From Methanobrevibacter sp. (GTDB lineage: Archaea; Methanobacteriota; Methanobacteria; Methanobacteriales; Methanobacteriaceae), in NCBI GenBank assembly GCA_017553445.1, contig JAFZMD010000027.1, forward strand, positions 1 through 52,984: a DNA stretch of 52,984 nucleotides. The letters are read 5' to 3'. Below, piece by piece: positions 27,568 to 36,582 of this stretch. Made by a program: the position numbers and the translations under genes. The notes under the pieces are model-generated. The model was not told the DNA's origin, searched no databases, and was given only the letters and a program-made list of their open reading frames with translations. Position 1 is the first letter of the stretch, and every line of letters starts with the position of its first letter.

Positions 27568-28673
27568 ATTTTCACTAAATCTCTAAATCTGCTTTTTTTA
27601 TTATTTTTTTCTTCTAATTGAGCTTTCAAATTTTCATTTTCTGCCTTAAGTGTATCTGATAATGTCTGATAATGATTAGATAAAATCTTATATTGGAATT
27701 TTTCATAATTCAAGTCAAATATTTCGCCATTTTTCGAAATGAGAATGGACTTGTAAAAGGACTCATCTTCATAATGCCAGCCATCAAAACTATTGACGTC
27801 ACCTAAATTAAAATCATCATAATTATCTTTAGCTAAATTTAAAAATTCATCCTTAAACTCCTCATTCAATCTTAAATATACAAATTTTAAGTTAACAATA
27901 ATAAACATCAGAAACTGATCCTTAACAGATGCATATATACCCTTATCAATTAAATTTTGTTGAACATGCTTTAAAACCTTAAAAATATCAAAAGACTTTT
28001 CATCACCCTTTGTTGATATTGAATCGTCACGAACCCTATAGTTATATAAAATTTCCCTAATGACAGAAGTCTTTTCGGCGTTTAAAAATACCGTATAAAA
28101 GAAATACAAATCCTCATAAATCAATCCTTCAGGAAAAGAGCATTCATCAAGAAAAGATTTTTTGTATAGTTTATTGAAAGGAGCATGTGATATCTTAAAT
28201 AAAATATCTAAAACATCATTGTAATTAAAATTAGAAGTAGTTAATGAATCAGGAATAATTTCCAATTTAGAATTTTGATTTTCGCTGAACTCCTTAGTAT
28301 CTTCATTATAATATCTAAACTTGAACATTGTAATGTCAGAATTGAATCCTTTAACATGCTCATACAATTCTTCCAAGGCATTTTCTTCAAGCCAATCATC
28401 AGAATCAACAAAAAGAAGATATTCCCCCTGAACATGCTGGATTCCGGTGTTTCGAGCTCCGCTTAATCCCCTATTTTCCTGAGATATGATTTTAAACCTG
28501 GAATCTGATAAAGCATAACCTTCCAGAATGCCTAAAGATAAATCAGTTGACCCGTCATTTACACATATTACTTCAAAATCTTCAAATGTCTGATTAACCA
28601 AACTGTCTAAGCATTTTCTAAGATAATCTGCAACATTATAAACCGGCAAAACAACTGAAATCTTTACATCCAT
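27564..28673 (-). CDS. Family 2 glycosyltransferase
   Basis: A GT2 enzyme of about 369 aa, with KISVVLPVYNVADYL, VNDGSTDLSL, GLSGARNTGI and FVDSDDWLEE. The C-terminal 45 residues form a short charged coiled coil. The ATG at 28673 is preferred over one five codons upstream because GGTG lies just before it and because the conserved beta strand starts directly after. It overlaps the rmlB stop region, so it is translated from the rml operon. Specificity unknown; rhamnose is a candidate because of the operon. Confidence 0.86.
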   Translation of the reverse strand: MDVKISVVLPVYNVADYLRKCLDSLVNQTFEDFEVICVNDGSTDLSLGILEGYALSDSRFKIISQENRGLSGARNTGIQHVQGEYLLFVDSDDWLEENALEELYEHVKGFNSDITMFKFRYYNEDTKEFSENQNSKLEIIPDSLTTSNFNYNDVLDILFKISHAPFNKLYKKSFLDECSFPEGLIYEDLYFFYTVFLNAEKTSVIREILYNYRVRDDSISTKGDEKSFDIFKVLKHVQQNLIDKGIYASVKDQFLMFIIVNLKFVYLRLNEEFKDEFLNLAKDNYDDFNLGDVNSFDGWHYEDESFYKSILISKNGEIFDLNYEKFQYKILSNHYQTLSDTLKAENENLKAQLEEKNNKKSRFRDLVKI

Positions 28674-28684
28674 AATTACACCAC

Positions 28685-29692
28685 TCATTTATTGCCATAC
28701 ATTTTTTCATAATATTGCTGGTATTCTCCGCTTTTTACCTGGTCCATCCAGTCCTGATTGTCAAGATACCATTGAATTGTTTCTTTTATACCTGTTTCAA
28801 AGGTGTATTTTGGCTCCCATCCAAGTTCATTGCGTATTTTATCCGCATCAATAGCATAACGTCTATCATGGCCAAGACGGTCAGCCACAAACTCAATCAA
28901 TGATTCATCCTTTCCCAATGCATCAAGAATCAGCTTAACAATTTGAATATTCTGTCTTTCGTTGTGTCCGCCGATATTGTAGACTTCACCAAGCTTTCCT
29001 TCATGTAAAACCAAATCTATCGCTTGGCAGTGGTCATATACATGCAGCCAGTCACGTATGTTTTTACCGTCACCGTAAATAGGCAATTTTTTGTCTTCAA
29101 GCGCATTGGATATCATTAAAGGTATCAATTTTTCAGGAAATTGATAAGGGCCGTAATTATTAGAACAGCGCGTAATGTTAATTGGCAAATCAAATGTTTC
29201 AAAGTAAGCTCTTGTAATCAAGTCTCCTCCAGCCTTAGATGCAGAATATGGGCTGTTTGGCTGCAATGGGGTTGTTTCAGTAAAATAACCTGTTTCTCCC
29301 AATGTTCCGTATACTTCGTCTGTTGAAATTTGGATGTATTTTTCTACTCCAAATTCCTTAGCGGCATTTAATAATACCTGTGTTCCCAATACATTTGATT
29401 TGATGAATATTTCAGGATCAGTTATGCTTCTGTCAACATGACTTTCGGCAGCGAAGTTTATGACATAATCGGATTTGGATACCAAATCGTCTACAAGTTC
29501 TTTGTCACGAATGTCACCTTTAACAAAGGTATAATTATCCATATCCTCAATATCTTTTAGGTTTTCAAGATTTCCGCAGTAAGTCAGAGCATCCAAGTTA
29601 ATAATATCGTAATCGGAATATTTATCTAACATGTATTTAACGAAATTGCTTCCGATAAATCCTGCTCCACCAGTAATTAAAATAGTACTCAT
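28685..29692 (-). CDS. rmlB: dTDP-glucose 4,6-dehydratase
   Basis: Second enzyme of dTDP-L-rhamnose synthesis, converting dTDP-glucose to dTDP-4-keto-6-deoxyglucose with bound NAD. The 335-residue extended SDR protein has the NAD motif GGAGFIG (8-14), the catalytic TDEVYG with T124-D125-E126, and YSASK with Y149 and K153. Substrate-binding stretches NNYGPYQFPEKLIP and YGDGKNIRDWLHV are also present. The ATG follows GGTG. With rmlC, an acyltransferase and rmlA upstream it forms a tight rhamnose operon. Confidence 0.96.
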   Translation of the reverse strand: MSTILITGGAGFIGSNFVKYMLDKYSDYDIINLDALTYCGNLENLKDIEDMDNYTFVKGDIRDKELVDDLVSKSDYVINFAAESHVDRSITDPEIFIKSNVLGTQVLLNAAKEFGVEKYIQISTDEVYGTLGETGYFTETTPLQPNSPYSASKAGGDLITRAYFETFDLPINITRCSNNYGPYQFPEKLIPLMISNALEDKKLPIYGDGKNIRDWLHVYDHCQAIDLVLHEGKLGEVYNIGGHNERQNIQIVKLILDALGKDESLIEFVADRLGHDRRYAIDADKIRNELGWEPKYTFETGIKETIQWYLDNQDWMDQVKSGEYQQYYEKMYGNK

Positions 29693-29704
29693 AAATAAAC
29701 ACCG

Positions 29705-30262
29705 TTAATATTTGATTTGTGATTCGGCTAGCGTTTGCCATTTTTCATCTTTTTCAGAAAAAATCAGTTCATCAATACCTTCTAAAGGCCAGTCTATTCC
29801 AATATCAGGGTCGTTCCAAATGATTCCACTTTCATCAGGACCATTGTAAAAGTCTGTGCATTTATATGCAAATTCCGCATGGTCTGACAAGACTAAAAAT
29901 CCATGGGCAAAGCATGGCGGGATAAACAGCTGTTTTTTATTTTCATCAGATAAAATGGCACCGAACCATTCGCCGTAAGTAGGAGAATCTGCCCTTAAAT
30001 CAACACCTACATCAAAAACCTCTCCTTTCAAAACACGAACTAATTTGCCTTGAGGTTGAGTTAACTGCAGATGAAGGCCTCTAAGAACTCCCTTTGAAGA
30101 GGAAGATTGATTATCCTGAACAAAAGTCAAATCATAGCCTGCTTCTTTAAAATCGTTTTCATTATATGTTTCCATAAAATAACCACGATTATCACCAAAC
30201 ACGGCAGGTTCAACTATAAACATGCCTTCAATATCACATTCCGTAAATTTAAATTTTCCCAT
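29705..30262 (-). CDS. rmlC: dTDP-4-dehydrorhamnose 3,5-epimerase
   Basis: Third enzyme of the dTDP-L-rhamnose pathway, a cupin that epimerises C3 and C5 of the 4-keto sugar. At 185 aa it has family length. Typical elements are DNRGYFMETYNENDF, QDNQSSSSKGVLRGLHLQ with the catalytic histidine, GKLVRVLKGEVFDVGVDLR, FIPPCFAHGFLVLSD and YNGPDESGIIWNDP. The ATG at 30262 is chosen because GGTGAT precedes it; the GTG three codons upstream lies inside that site. Next to rmlB with a 12-base gap. Confidence 0.95.
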   Translation of the reverse strand: MGKFKFTECDIEGMFIVEPAVFGDNRGYFMETYNENDFKEAGYDLTFVQDNQSSSSKGVLRGLHLQLTQPQGKLVRVLKGEVFDVGVDLRADSPTYGEWFGAILSDENKKQLFIPPCFAHGFLVLSDHAEFAYKCTDFYNGPDESGIIWNDPDIGIDWPLEGIDELIFSEKDEKWQTLAESQIKY

Positions 30263-30300
30263 CAATATCACCTATCATATATTAAATATATTTTTTCAAA

Positions 30301-31377
30301 CTATTTAACTCCACTACATATTTTTAAAATTGGAATCTTACTTAAAATCCAAATTATTGCCCAACATAAGAAAATAATGGCAACAGAAAAAATTGGAATC
30401 CAAATATATGCCTTTCCAACTTTGAATTGCTCAAAAAATGGATTATATGCAATATAATTTACAACAAGCCAATGTAAAAAGAAAATACCGAAAGTACATG
30501 TACTGTATGATACGACCAATTTTGCAAATACGGTTTCCTTCAATGGCTTTAACTTTTCACTTATCATCCTGACATTGAAGTGCCTGAACATTAGGAAAAC
30601 TCCGCAAGTCTCAATGATAACGAAAATATTAAAGAAATCCAATTTGTTGATGGACCAGAACCCATAATCAATCGTATACATTGAATAAAAATTACATAAG
30701 GCACCAAAAACAAATAAAACAAATCCTATAATCACCAGTTTTTCATGAGAACAATCGAATTCCCGGTTATGAATATAATAGCCTAGAATATAATATGCTA
30801 TAGCATTTACAAAATAATAAATTGATCTGAACAGGTTTTTAACGGGATCTGTGAAAAATCCGGCAGAAAACAGAATTGAGAAAACGAAAATCAACAGTAA
30901 AAGATATCTGGCGCCTTCAAATCCATTATCTAAAATAAAACTATTCAAAATAGGTATCAATAAATAAATTCCAAGTAAAAACCATATAAACCATAAAATG
31001 GAAGAAACACCTTTAAAACCAAAAAAGACGTCAACGAAATACTGTAGACTTGGTTCATAAGAAGGCAGATATGAAAAATACAGCAAACCGAATATGCTAT
31101 AGATTATAGCCCAGCAAATGAAAGGAACGACAACACTGCGGGCACGCTTTTTAAAAAATACAGACATCTCCAATTTTCTGTTAAGAAGCAGTGCTCCGCT
31201 GACCATTAGAAACAATGGAACGCCCACTCTAACAACAGAAATTACAGCTGTTGAAAACATCCAGTTTACATAAGAACCTTTACCAAAAAAGGTACAGACA
31301 TGACCTATAATTACGCAAATAATAGCTAATGAACGCAATTGATCAAGATAAAGAATTCTTTTATTAAAGTCTACCAT
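30301..31377 (-). CDS. Acyltransferase family 3 membrane protein (probable sugar O-acetyltransferase)
   Basis: A 358-residue protein with about ten membrane segments. The N-terminus YLDQLRSLAIICVIIGHVC carries the conserved arginine and the histidine (H26) that characterise the acyltransferase-3 family (PF01757, OafA/WecH-like). Such enzymes move acetyl or similar groups onto surface sugars across the membrane. Within the rml operon, between rmlA and rmlC, it probably O-acylates the rhamnose-containing polymer or its lipid-linked repeat. Start and stop overlap neighbours (TAATG with rmlA). Confidence 0.87.
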   Translation of the reverse strand: MVDFNKRILYLDQLRSLAIICVIIGHVCTFFGKGSYVNWMFSTAVISVVRVGVPLFLMVSGALLLNRKLEMSVFFKKRARSVVVPFICWAIIYSIFGLLYFSYLPSYEPSLQYFVDVFFGFKGVSSILWFIWFLLGIYLLIPILNSFILDNGFEGARYLLLLIFVFSILFSAGFFTDPVKNLFRSIYYFVNAIAYYILGYYIHNREFDCSHEKLVIIGFVLFVFGALCNFYSMYTIDYGFWSINKLDFFNIFVIIETCGVFLMFRHFNVRMISEKLKPLKETVFAKLVVSYSTCTFGIFFLHWLVVNYIAYNPFFEQFKVGKAYIWIPIFSVAIIFLCWAIIWILSKIPILKICSGVK

Positions 31378-32240
31378 TATTTAACCAAATCAAATAAATA
31401 TTGACCATAATCCGTCTTTTTAAGTTCTTCAGCCGTTTTTAATAATTGCTCTTCATTGATATAGCCCTTATTGAATGCTATCTCTTCAAGACATGCAATG
31501 TATAAGCTTTGTCTTTTTTGAACCGTTTCAATGAAATTAGCCGCTTCCAAAAGACCAACATGGGTTCCCGTATCCAGCCAAGCCATTCCACGACCCAAAA
31601 GTTCAACTTTAAGTTTTCCACGATTCAAATACTCTTCGTTGACTGATGTGATTTCAACTTCACCTCTGGCTGAAGGCTTTACGTTTTTGGCTATTTCAAT
31701 TACATCATTGTCATAGAAATACAATCCCGGAACGACATAATTTGATTTGGGATGTTCAGGCTTTTCCTCAACAGATAAAACATTCCAATCATCATCAAAC
31801 TCTACAACACCGAAAGCTTCAGGCTTATTAGTGAAATAACCAAATATGACTGCTCCTTCATCAAGAGCAGTTGCACGCTCCAAAATCTCAGTAAATCTGT
31901 GCCCATGGAAAATGTTATCTCCAAGAATCAGTGCAACATTATCATCGCCGATAAAGTCTTCACCAACAATGAAAGCTTCAGCAAGACCGTTGGGATGCTC
32001 TTGAACGGCATATTCAAACTTAATGCCCAATGAAGAACCGTCGCCCAACAAATCCTTATACATCGGTAAATCACGTGGAGTGGAAATAATCAAAATCTCC
32101 TTAATTCCTGCTAACATAAGAACAGAAATCGGATAATAAATCATCGGTTTATCATACAACGGTAATAATTGTTTAGAAACGGCCTTGGTAATCGGATATA
32201 AACGAGTACCAGAACCACCAGCAAGTACTATACCTTTCAT
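31377..32240 (-). CDS. rmlA: Glucose-1-phosphate thymidylyltransferase
   Basis: First enzyme of dTDP-L-rhamnose synthesis, making dTDP-glucose from glucose-1-phosphate and dTTP. The 287-residue protein starts [16 protein letters not shown], the nucleotide-binding signature, and continues with [36 protein letters not shown] and [12 protein letters not shown]. The ATG at 32240 is chosen; the GTG three codons upstream overlaps the GTGAT ribosome-binding sequence. Promoter candidates lie in the AT-rich gap 32250-32310. First gene of the rml block. Confidence 0.96.
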   Translation of the reverse strand: MKGIVLAGGSGTRLYPITKAVSKQLLPLYDKPMIYYPISVLMLAGIKEILIISTPRDLPMYKDLLGDGSSLGIKFEYAVQEHPNGLAEAFIVGEDFIGDDNVALILGDNIFHGHRFTEILERATALDEGAVIFGYFTNKPEAFGVVEFDDDWNVLSVEEKPEHPKSNYVVPGLYFYDNDVIEIAKNVKPSARGEVEITSVNEEYLNRGKLKVELLGRGMAWLDTGTHVGLLEAANFIETVQKRQSLYIACLEEIAFNKGYINEEQLLKTAEELKKTDYGQYLFDLVK

Positions 32241-32307
32241 AAAAATCACTGCAAAATATTTGAATTATAAAAATATATGTAATTTATAATTAATTAACAT
32301 AACTATT

Positions 32308-32342
32308 AAAAAAATATAAAATTGGAAAAATTTTTTAAAAAA
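32308..32342 (-). terminator. Terminator of the ABC exporter operon
   Basis: Directly past the stop of the ATPase gene the minus strand has T6-A6-T5 (able to form a weak hairpin) and then a run of seven Ts at 32308-32314. This fits archaeal oligo-T termination and separates the exporter from rmlA, whose TATA-like sequences follow at about 32262-32292. Confidence 0.45.
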
Positions 32343-34112
32343 TCATTCCAGCTGCAAGCCACTTAACTGTTCTTCAGATGCCTTTTTAGCTGCTTCAATG
32401 TAAGCATCACAGACATAGTCAACGTCCCCATCCATTACAAGCTTGCCTTGGTCTAACCAAATGGCACGGGTACATAATTCACGAACATTATCTGTAGCGT
32501 GGGATACTAATAAAACGGTTACTCCAGAACCCATCATTGACTTAAGCTTATCTCCACTTTTTTTCTGGAACTTGACATCCCCGACAGACAACACTTCATC
32601 CAGAATCAAGACGTCGGGTTCGACAATGGTTGCAACTGAAAAGCCCAGTTTCGCTACCATACCTGAAGAGTAATTTTTAATAGGAATGTCAATGAAGTCT
32701 TCCAATTCTGAAAATTCCAGTATCTCATCATATTTGCTTTCTAAAAACTCTCGGGAATACCCTAGAATAGCTCCGTTTAAAAATACATTTTCACGGCCGC
32801 TGTAATTATGGTCAAAACCTGCTCCAAGTTCCAATAATGGGGCAACTGTTCCATAAGTCTGAATTTGGCCGGAAGTTGGTTTTAAAACACCGGATAAAAT
32901 TTTCAAAATGGTACTTTTTCCTGCACCGTTGAAACCTATAATGCCTACCCTTTCACCTTTATGTACGGAAAATGAAACATCATCAAGAGCCTTGAACTTA
33001 TTTTTTGGTTTCAATTCTCTTTTAATCCATTTAATGCAATATTCCTTAAGGTTATCAACTTTTTCCTGAGGTTTTTTAAATTCCATTGAGACATTATTCA
33101 CTTCAATGACAATATCCTGATTCATCATCTGATATTCTTCATCGTCTCCAAGTTCTGAACCCCAAACATTAGTGGTTTCATCAAACAAATTTGGAGGACT
33201 TTCAAAATCCTTGTCATGTACTTCAACATAGAAATTAGGGGTCACACCAAAGTTTTCATTATATCCAGATAATGCACTTTTACCTTCTTCCATACATTTC
33301 AAGACCAATCTGATAGCTGCTGAACCTTTTCCACGAACGGAAGGATGCCAAATTAGAGTTTCTTCATCAAATTCGTCTTCATACAACTCCTCATCCACAT
33401 CATCGTCAGTTAACTTGTTTATCTTTGATGCCTTGAAGTAATATCTCACTATTTCAAAGTCTTCGGGAATATTAATCTTTACCTCTTGACGTTCGGTCGA
33501 TACGCCATTTACATTTCTGAAATACAGTGAATATCTGAATTCATCTCCAACAGCCAATTGAAGGGGTTTATCTTCTGTTGGGAAATAAGAATTTGTTTCA
33601 CCTGAGGTCAATAAGTATCTTTTAATATCAAAAACCAGTCTTACACGTACAAAATCGAAAAACAGCAATCCGCCATGATTATTCAGATTTTCAGGAAACT
33701 CGAATTTGATTTTAAAGTCTTCACCCTTAACATCTTCACCTACAATATCTTCCAGAGGTATTGCAACACTACGGTCGGCAGGATAAATGTCAGCATTAAT
33801 AAAAGAGCGAATTTCAAATTCGTTATCGCCGATTATAAGCGTGATTAATGGAGGCTCGATTTCAATCGGTTCTTGAGAGGATTCCTTGTGGAAATCGTGC
33901 TCTATAACTACTTCAGAAACCCTTGCATCATCAGGAATGTTAAAATTAAAATCACTGATTGTTATTTCAGATGGTTCTTGGCCAGGAGATACGTAAGTAG
34001 ATGCAACGTCATCCCAATCATCAAGCATGATGTTGTCTAAATTTTCCCAAACGGATTTTTCACTGTCTTCCTTTTGAGAAATATTTTTTGGATATCTTAA
34101 TTGAATTGTCAT
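32343..34112 (-). CDS. Polysaccharide/teichoic-type ABC exporter ATPase with N-terminal beta-sandwich extension
   Basis: A 589-residue protein. Residues about 335-575 are an ABC-2 type ATPase of the TagH/Wzt group: Walker A GFNGAGKST (393-401), signature YSSGM (481-485), Walker B VLILDE (501-506) and H-loop H538, with the polysaccharide-exporter motif LLELGAGFD. Unusually about 330 residues precede it: a first beta-rich module (about 20-165, with SDFNFNIPDDARV) and a second one resembling the DUF11 repeat (about 184-280, with FRNVNG...KINIPEDFE). Wzt proteins carry a glycan-binding Ig-like domain at the C-terminus; here it seems to be at the N-terminus. AGGAGGT, overlapping the permease stop codon, precedes the ATG. 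Confidence 0.9.
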   Translation of the reverse strand: MTIQLRYPKNISQKEDSEKSVWENLDNIMLDDWDDVASTYVSPGQEPSEITISDFNFNIPDDARVSEVVIEHDFHKESSQEPIEIEPPLITLIIGDNEFEIRSFINADIYPADRSVAIPLEDIVGEDVKGEDFKIKFEFPENLNNHGGLLFFDFVRVRLVFDIKRYLLTSGETNSYFPTEDKPLQLAVGDEFRYSLYFRNVNGVSTERQEVKINIPEDFEIVRYYFKASKINKLTDDDVDEELYEDEFDEETLIWHPSVRGKGSAAIRLVLKCMEEGKSALSGYNENFGVTPNFYVEVHDKDFESPPNLFDETTNVWGSELGDDEEYQMMNQDIVIEVNNVSMEFKKPQEKVDNLKEYCIKWIKRELKPKNKFKALDDVSFSVHKGERVGIIGFNGAGKSTILKILSGVLKPTSGQIQTYGTVAPLLELGAGFDHNYSGRENVFLNGAILGYSREFLESKYDEILEFSELEDFIDIPIKNYSSGMVAKLGFSVATIVEPDVLILDEVLSVGDVKFQKKSGDKLKSMMGSGVTVLLVSHATDNVRELCTRAIWLDQGKLVMDGDVDYVCDAYIEAAKKASEEQLSGLQLE

Positions 34113-34123
34113 CTTTTTACCTC

Positions 34124-34909
34124 CTAAATATTAAGTATAAACTCGTCCTGGTATTTTCTAAATAAATATATTCCGATAGCTAGTGCAACAATTGATGAAA
34201 TAATCAGATAAATGAAAAATTTCATTTCCGGGAAAGTTCCTGCAAGAACAATATCCCTGAAACATTTAACGCCGGCATATAATGGATTTACTTTAAATAA
34301 AATCATATATTGCTCGGGAATCATTTCAATAGGATAAAACAACGGTGTCATGAAAGACAATAGCATGACTAAAACACCATATAAGTATTTAATGTCAGTA
34401 AAGAATGTTGTAGCTGTAGCTAAAATCAAACCAACACCCATTGTTAATACAAGCAAGAAAAACAAAGGAATCGGTGAGTACAATAGCGACCAGTAAAATG
34501 GAGCTCCAGTAGCAAGCATCACTGCAATAAGCACTATAAGTGATATTAAAAAGTTAATAAACTCTGAACATACAATTCCAACTGCAAACATATATTTTGG
34601 AACATAAATCTTTTTAATAATCTCTGAATTTCCTTTAATTGAATCCATTGCTCCAGTAGTTGCATTAGCAAACAAGTCAAAGACTAACTTACCACTCAAT
34701 AAGTATACCGGGAAATTAGGAATGGATCCTCCAAAAAATTGTGAAAATACCATCGTCAATACAATCATGGATAATAATGGATTTAAAAAGCTCCAAAATA
34801 AACCTAAGGTAGAATCTTTGTATTTTCCACTTATATCTCTTTTAACTAACTCTGTAAGCAAGAATGAATATCTTCTAAAGTTACTTAGCTCCTTATTGCT
34901 TTCCAACAT
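34124..34909 (-). CDS. ABC-2 type polysaccharide exporter permease
   Basis: A roughly 261-residue membrane protein with six hydrophobic segments, of the ABC-2/TagG/Wzm family (PF01061). The N-terminal region contains LLTELVKRDISGKYKDSTLGLFWSFLNPL, typical of O-antigen and teichoic-acid exporters, and the C-terminus ends with RDIVLAGT and a final helix. It pairs with the ATPase directly downstream. ATG 34909 is favoured over a GTG four codons upstream because GGTG lies 11 bases before it. Together they would flip or export a lipid-linked polysaccharide. Confidence 0.92.
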   Translation of the reverse strand: MLESNKELSNFRRYSFLLTELVKRDISGKYKDSTLGLFWSFLNPLLSMIVLTMVFSQFFGGSIPNFPVYLLSGKLVFDLFANATTGAMDSIKGNSEIIKKIYVPKYMFAVGIVCSEFINFLISLIVLIAVMLATGAPFYWSLLYSPIPLFFLLVLTMGVGLILATATTFFTDIKYLYGVLVMLLSFMTPLFYPIEMIPEQYMILFKVNPLYAGVKCFRDIVLAGTFPEMKFFIYLIISSIVALAIGIYLFRKYQDEFILNI

Positions 34910-34921
34910 TAAATCTAACAC

Positions 34922-34993
34922 ACCTATCTGTCTTTTAAATTTAAAATAAGTATAACATTATAATTTTTGAAAAATATAATATAAAAACATTAC
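34922..34993. promoter_or_regulatory. Intergenic region with exporter promoter
   Basis: A 72-base AT-rich gap between the barstar gene and the permease. On the minus strand it holds a TATA-like stretch TTTTTATATTATATTTTTC (about 34968-34986) with space for a leader containing GGTG. This probably starts the exporter transcript and ends the rmlD-barnase-barstar transcript. Confidence 0.35.
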
Positions 34994-35230
34994 TTAAATG
35001 AATTTTATAATTAAATTTTCATTTTCCATCCTGGCATCATCAAAAGTATCCAAAATGCAATCTTTCACCGCAGTAACATTTTTAATATGAATTTCGCAAT
35101 TTAATTCGCACAAACAGTCATATAGCGCATCTAAATTTTCACCATAATAATCCGGAAAATCAAGGGCCTTTTTTAGATATTTATGACCATCTTTTGCTAT
35201 TAACTTGCCATCAATTTCATAGACTTTCAA
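34994..35230 (-). CDS. Barstar-family ribonuclease inhibitor
   Basis: A 78-residue protein matching barstar, the intracellular inhibitor that plugs the barnase active site. LDFPDYYGENLDALYDCL aligns with the inhibitory helix region of barstar: Y28/Y29, G30, N32, D34 and D38 correspond to barstar Y29/Y30, G31, N33, D35 and D39, with W38 replaced by Y37. The acidic contact E76 is replaced by D65. The start codon is TTG, supported by GAGGT eight bases upstream (inside the last codons of the barnase gene) and by the nearby ATG being out of frame. Only 3 bases separate it from the barnase stop, so translation is coupled. Cytoplasmic immunity is the expected job. Confidence 0.92.
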   Translation of the reverse strand: MKVYEIDGKLIAKDGHKYLKKALDFPDYYGENLDALYDCLCELNCEIHIKNVTAVKDCILDTFDDARMENENLIIKFI

Positions 35231-35233
35231 TTT

Positions 35234-35659
35234 CTAAACCTCTTTAAATGTTTTATAATGATCAGATGTGTAATACACTTGAAATGTTTCACTGTTATAA
35301 ATTATTCTTTCAGCGCCTCTTGAAGTACCGTTTGCATTTATGTCACATTCAATGTATTTTGCAGATGTCTTTGGAAGGTTGCCTTCCCTATTCGTAAATA
35401 CATCCCCGCCAATGCTTTTGCCGGGAGCATACTTTTTCAAAGGCCCACCTGACCATCCCAAATCTCTAGCTTGCTTTTTGGTTATATAATTACTAGGCAA
35501 CTTATGAAACTCCTTGATGTATGCTGAGACTTCATCAACAGTGCAATACTGTCCGTCCTCCACCACCTTCACGTCTTTTTGAGCAAAGGTTCCGGACATG
35601 AAAAGACCAAAGAATAATGCTATAACTGCTAAAACAATTATCAACATCCTTTTATCCAT
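35234..35659 (-). CDS. Secreted barnase-family ribonuclease
   Basis: A 141-residue protein: a hydrophobic signal sequence (about 5-26, likely cleaved after TFA) followed by a microbial ribonuclease domain of barnase type. FHKLPSNYITKKQARDLGW, APGKSIGGDVFTNREG and YYTSDHYKTF match barnase closely. The catalytic set is complete: K61, E104, R114, R118 and H134 correspond to barnase K27, E73, R83, R87 and H102. It should cleave RNA endonucleolytically outside the cell. The partner inhibitor follows directly, and rmlD ends 9 bases upstream, so it is embedded in a glycan operon. Barnase is chiefly known from bacilli, so lateral transfer is likely. Confidence 0.94.
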   Translation of the reverse strand: MDKRMLIIVLAVIALFFGLFMSGTFAQKDVKVVEDGQYCTVDEVSAYIKEFHKLPSNYITKKQARDLGWSGGPLKKYAPGKSIGGDVFTNREGNLPKTSAKYIECDINANGTSRGAERIIYNSETFQVYYTSDHYKTFKEV

Positions 35660-35668
35660 TCAATTCAC

Positions 35669-36508
35669 CTACTTTATAATATCAATATACTCTTTTATAG
35701 CTTCCTTATAACTTCTCAAAGGCTTGAATCCATTATCAATCCATCTTTTATTATTTAAAACAGAATATGAAGGTCTTGGAGCAGGCCTTGCAAATTCAGA
35801 TGCGGTAACAGGAGTTACCTTAACGTCAACATCAGCAATTTCAAAGATGTATTTTGCAAAATCGAACCAGGAGCAGCTGTCAGAATTGGTTATATGATAG
35901 ATTCCATAATAATCCGTTCCAATAAGCTCGCCTATGGCCTTAGCCAAATCCAAAGTATAGGTAGGACAGCCCACCTCATCTGTAACGACAGTTATTTCAG
36001 GATGACTTTCTGCAAGTTCCAGCATAGTTTTTGGGAAATTGCCTCCATTGACACCATATAGCCAAGCAGTTCTTATGATAAAGAACTTTTCAATCGTTTC
36101 CTGTATTCCAATTTCGCCTTCAAGCTTACTTTTACCGTAAACACTGATTGGTCCAATTTCATCATCTTCAACCCATGGCCTTGTATTTTTACCATTAAAT
36201 ACGTAATCAGTACTTACATGGACAAGAGGACAGTCTACTTCCCTGCATCCCAAAGCCAAATTTCTTGGACCTTCGCCATTGACGGCAAAAGCCAAATCAA
36301 CATTTTCTTCACATCCGTCAACATTAGTATAAGCTGCAGAGTTAATGACAATATCAGGATTATTTTCCTTTATGAAATCAATGACATGTTCCTTATCAGT
36401 TATATCCAATGAAGAGGAAGTCGTTAGAATCAATTCATGATTGTCTTTTAAAACATCAATTAAATCATGACCTAACATACCATTTGAGCCTGTAATTAAA
36501 ATTTTCAT
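35669..36508 (-). CDS. rmlD: dTDP-4-dehydrorhamnose reductase
   Basis: Fourth enzyme of dTDP-L-rhamnose synthesis, an NADPH-dependent reductase. The SDR-type protein of about 279 aa has the cofactor motif TGSNGMLGHDL, STDYVFNGKN, the catalytic YGKSK (Y and K) and FIIRTAWLYG. The ATG at 36508 is chosen because GGGGAT precedes it; a longer ATG start five codons upstream lacks this. It completes the rmlABCD set although 3 kb from rmlA. It is transcribed ahead of the barnase and barstar genes. Confidence 0.95.
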   Translation of the reverse strand: MKILITGSNGMLGHDLIDVLKDNHELILTTSSSLDITDKEHVIDFIKENNPDIVINSAAYTNVDGCEENVDLAFAVNGEGPRNLALGCREVDCPLVHVSTDYVFNGKNTRPWVEDDEIGPISVYGKSKLEGEIGIQETIEKFFIIRTAWLYGVNGGNFPKTMLELAESHPEITVVTDEVGCPTYTLDLAKAIGELIGTDYYGIYHITNSDSCSWFDFAKYIFEIADVDVKVTPVTASEFARPAPRPSYSVLNNKRWIDNGFKPLRSYKEAIKEYIDIIK

Positions 36509-36582
36509 TTTATCCCCAAACATTAATTATATAAACTTAAATATATCAATATTAATATTTAAAATTAAAAGGGGTGTTAAAT
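36509..36582. promoter_or_regulatory. Divergent promoter region, rmlD and UDP-ManNAc dehydrogenase
   Basis: A 74-base A/T-rich gap between divergent genes. The plus-strand gene has GGGGTG six bases before its ATG and a TATA-like CTTAAATATATC at about 36536-36547. The minus strand has two overlapping TATA-like stretches (about 36526-36548), and the real one cannot be chosen by eye. The two promoters must overlap. Confidence 0.35.
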
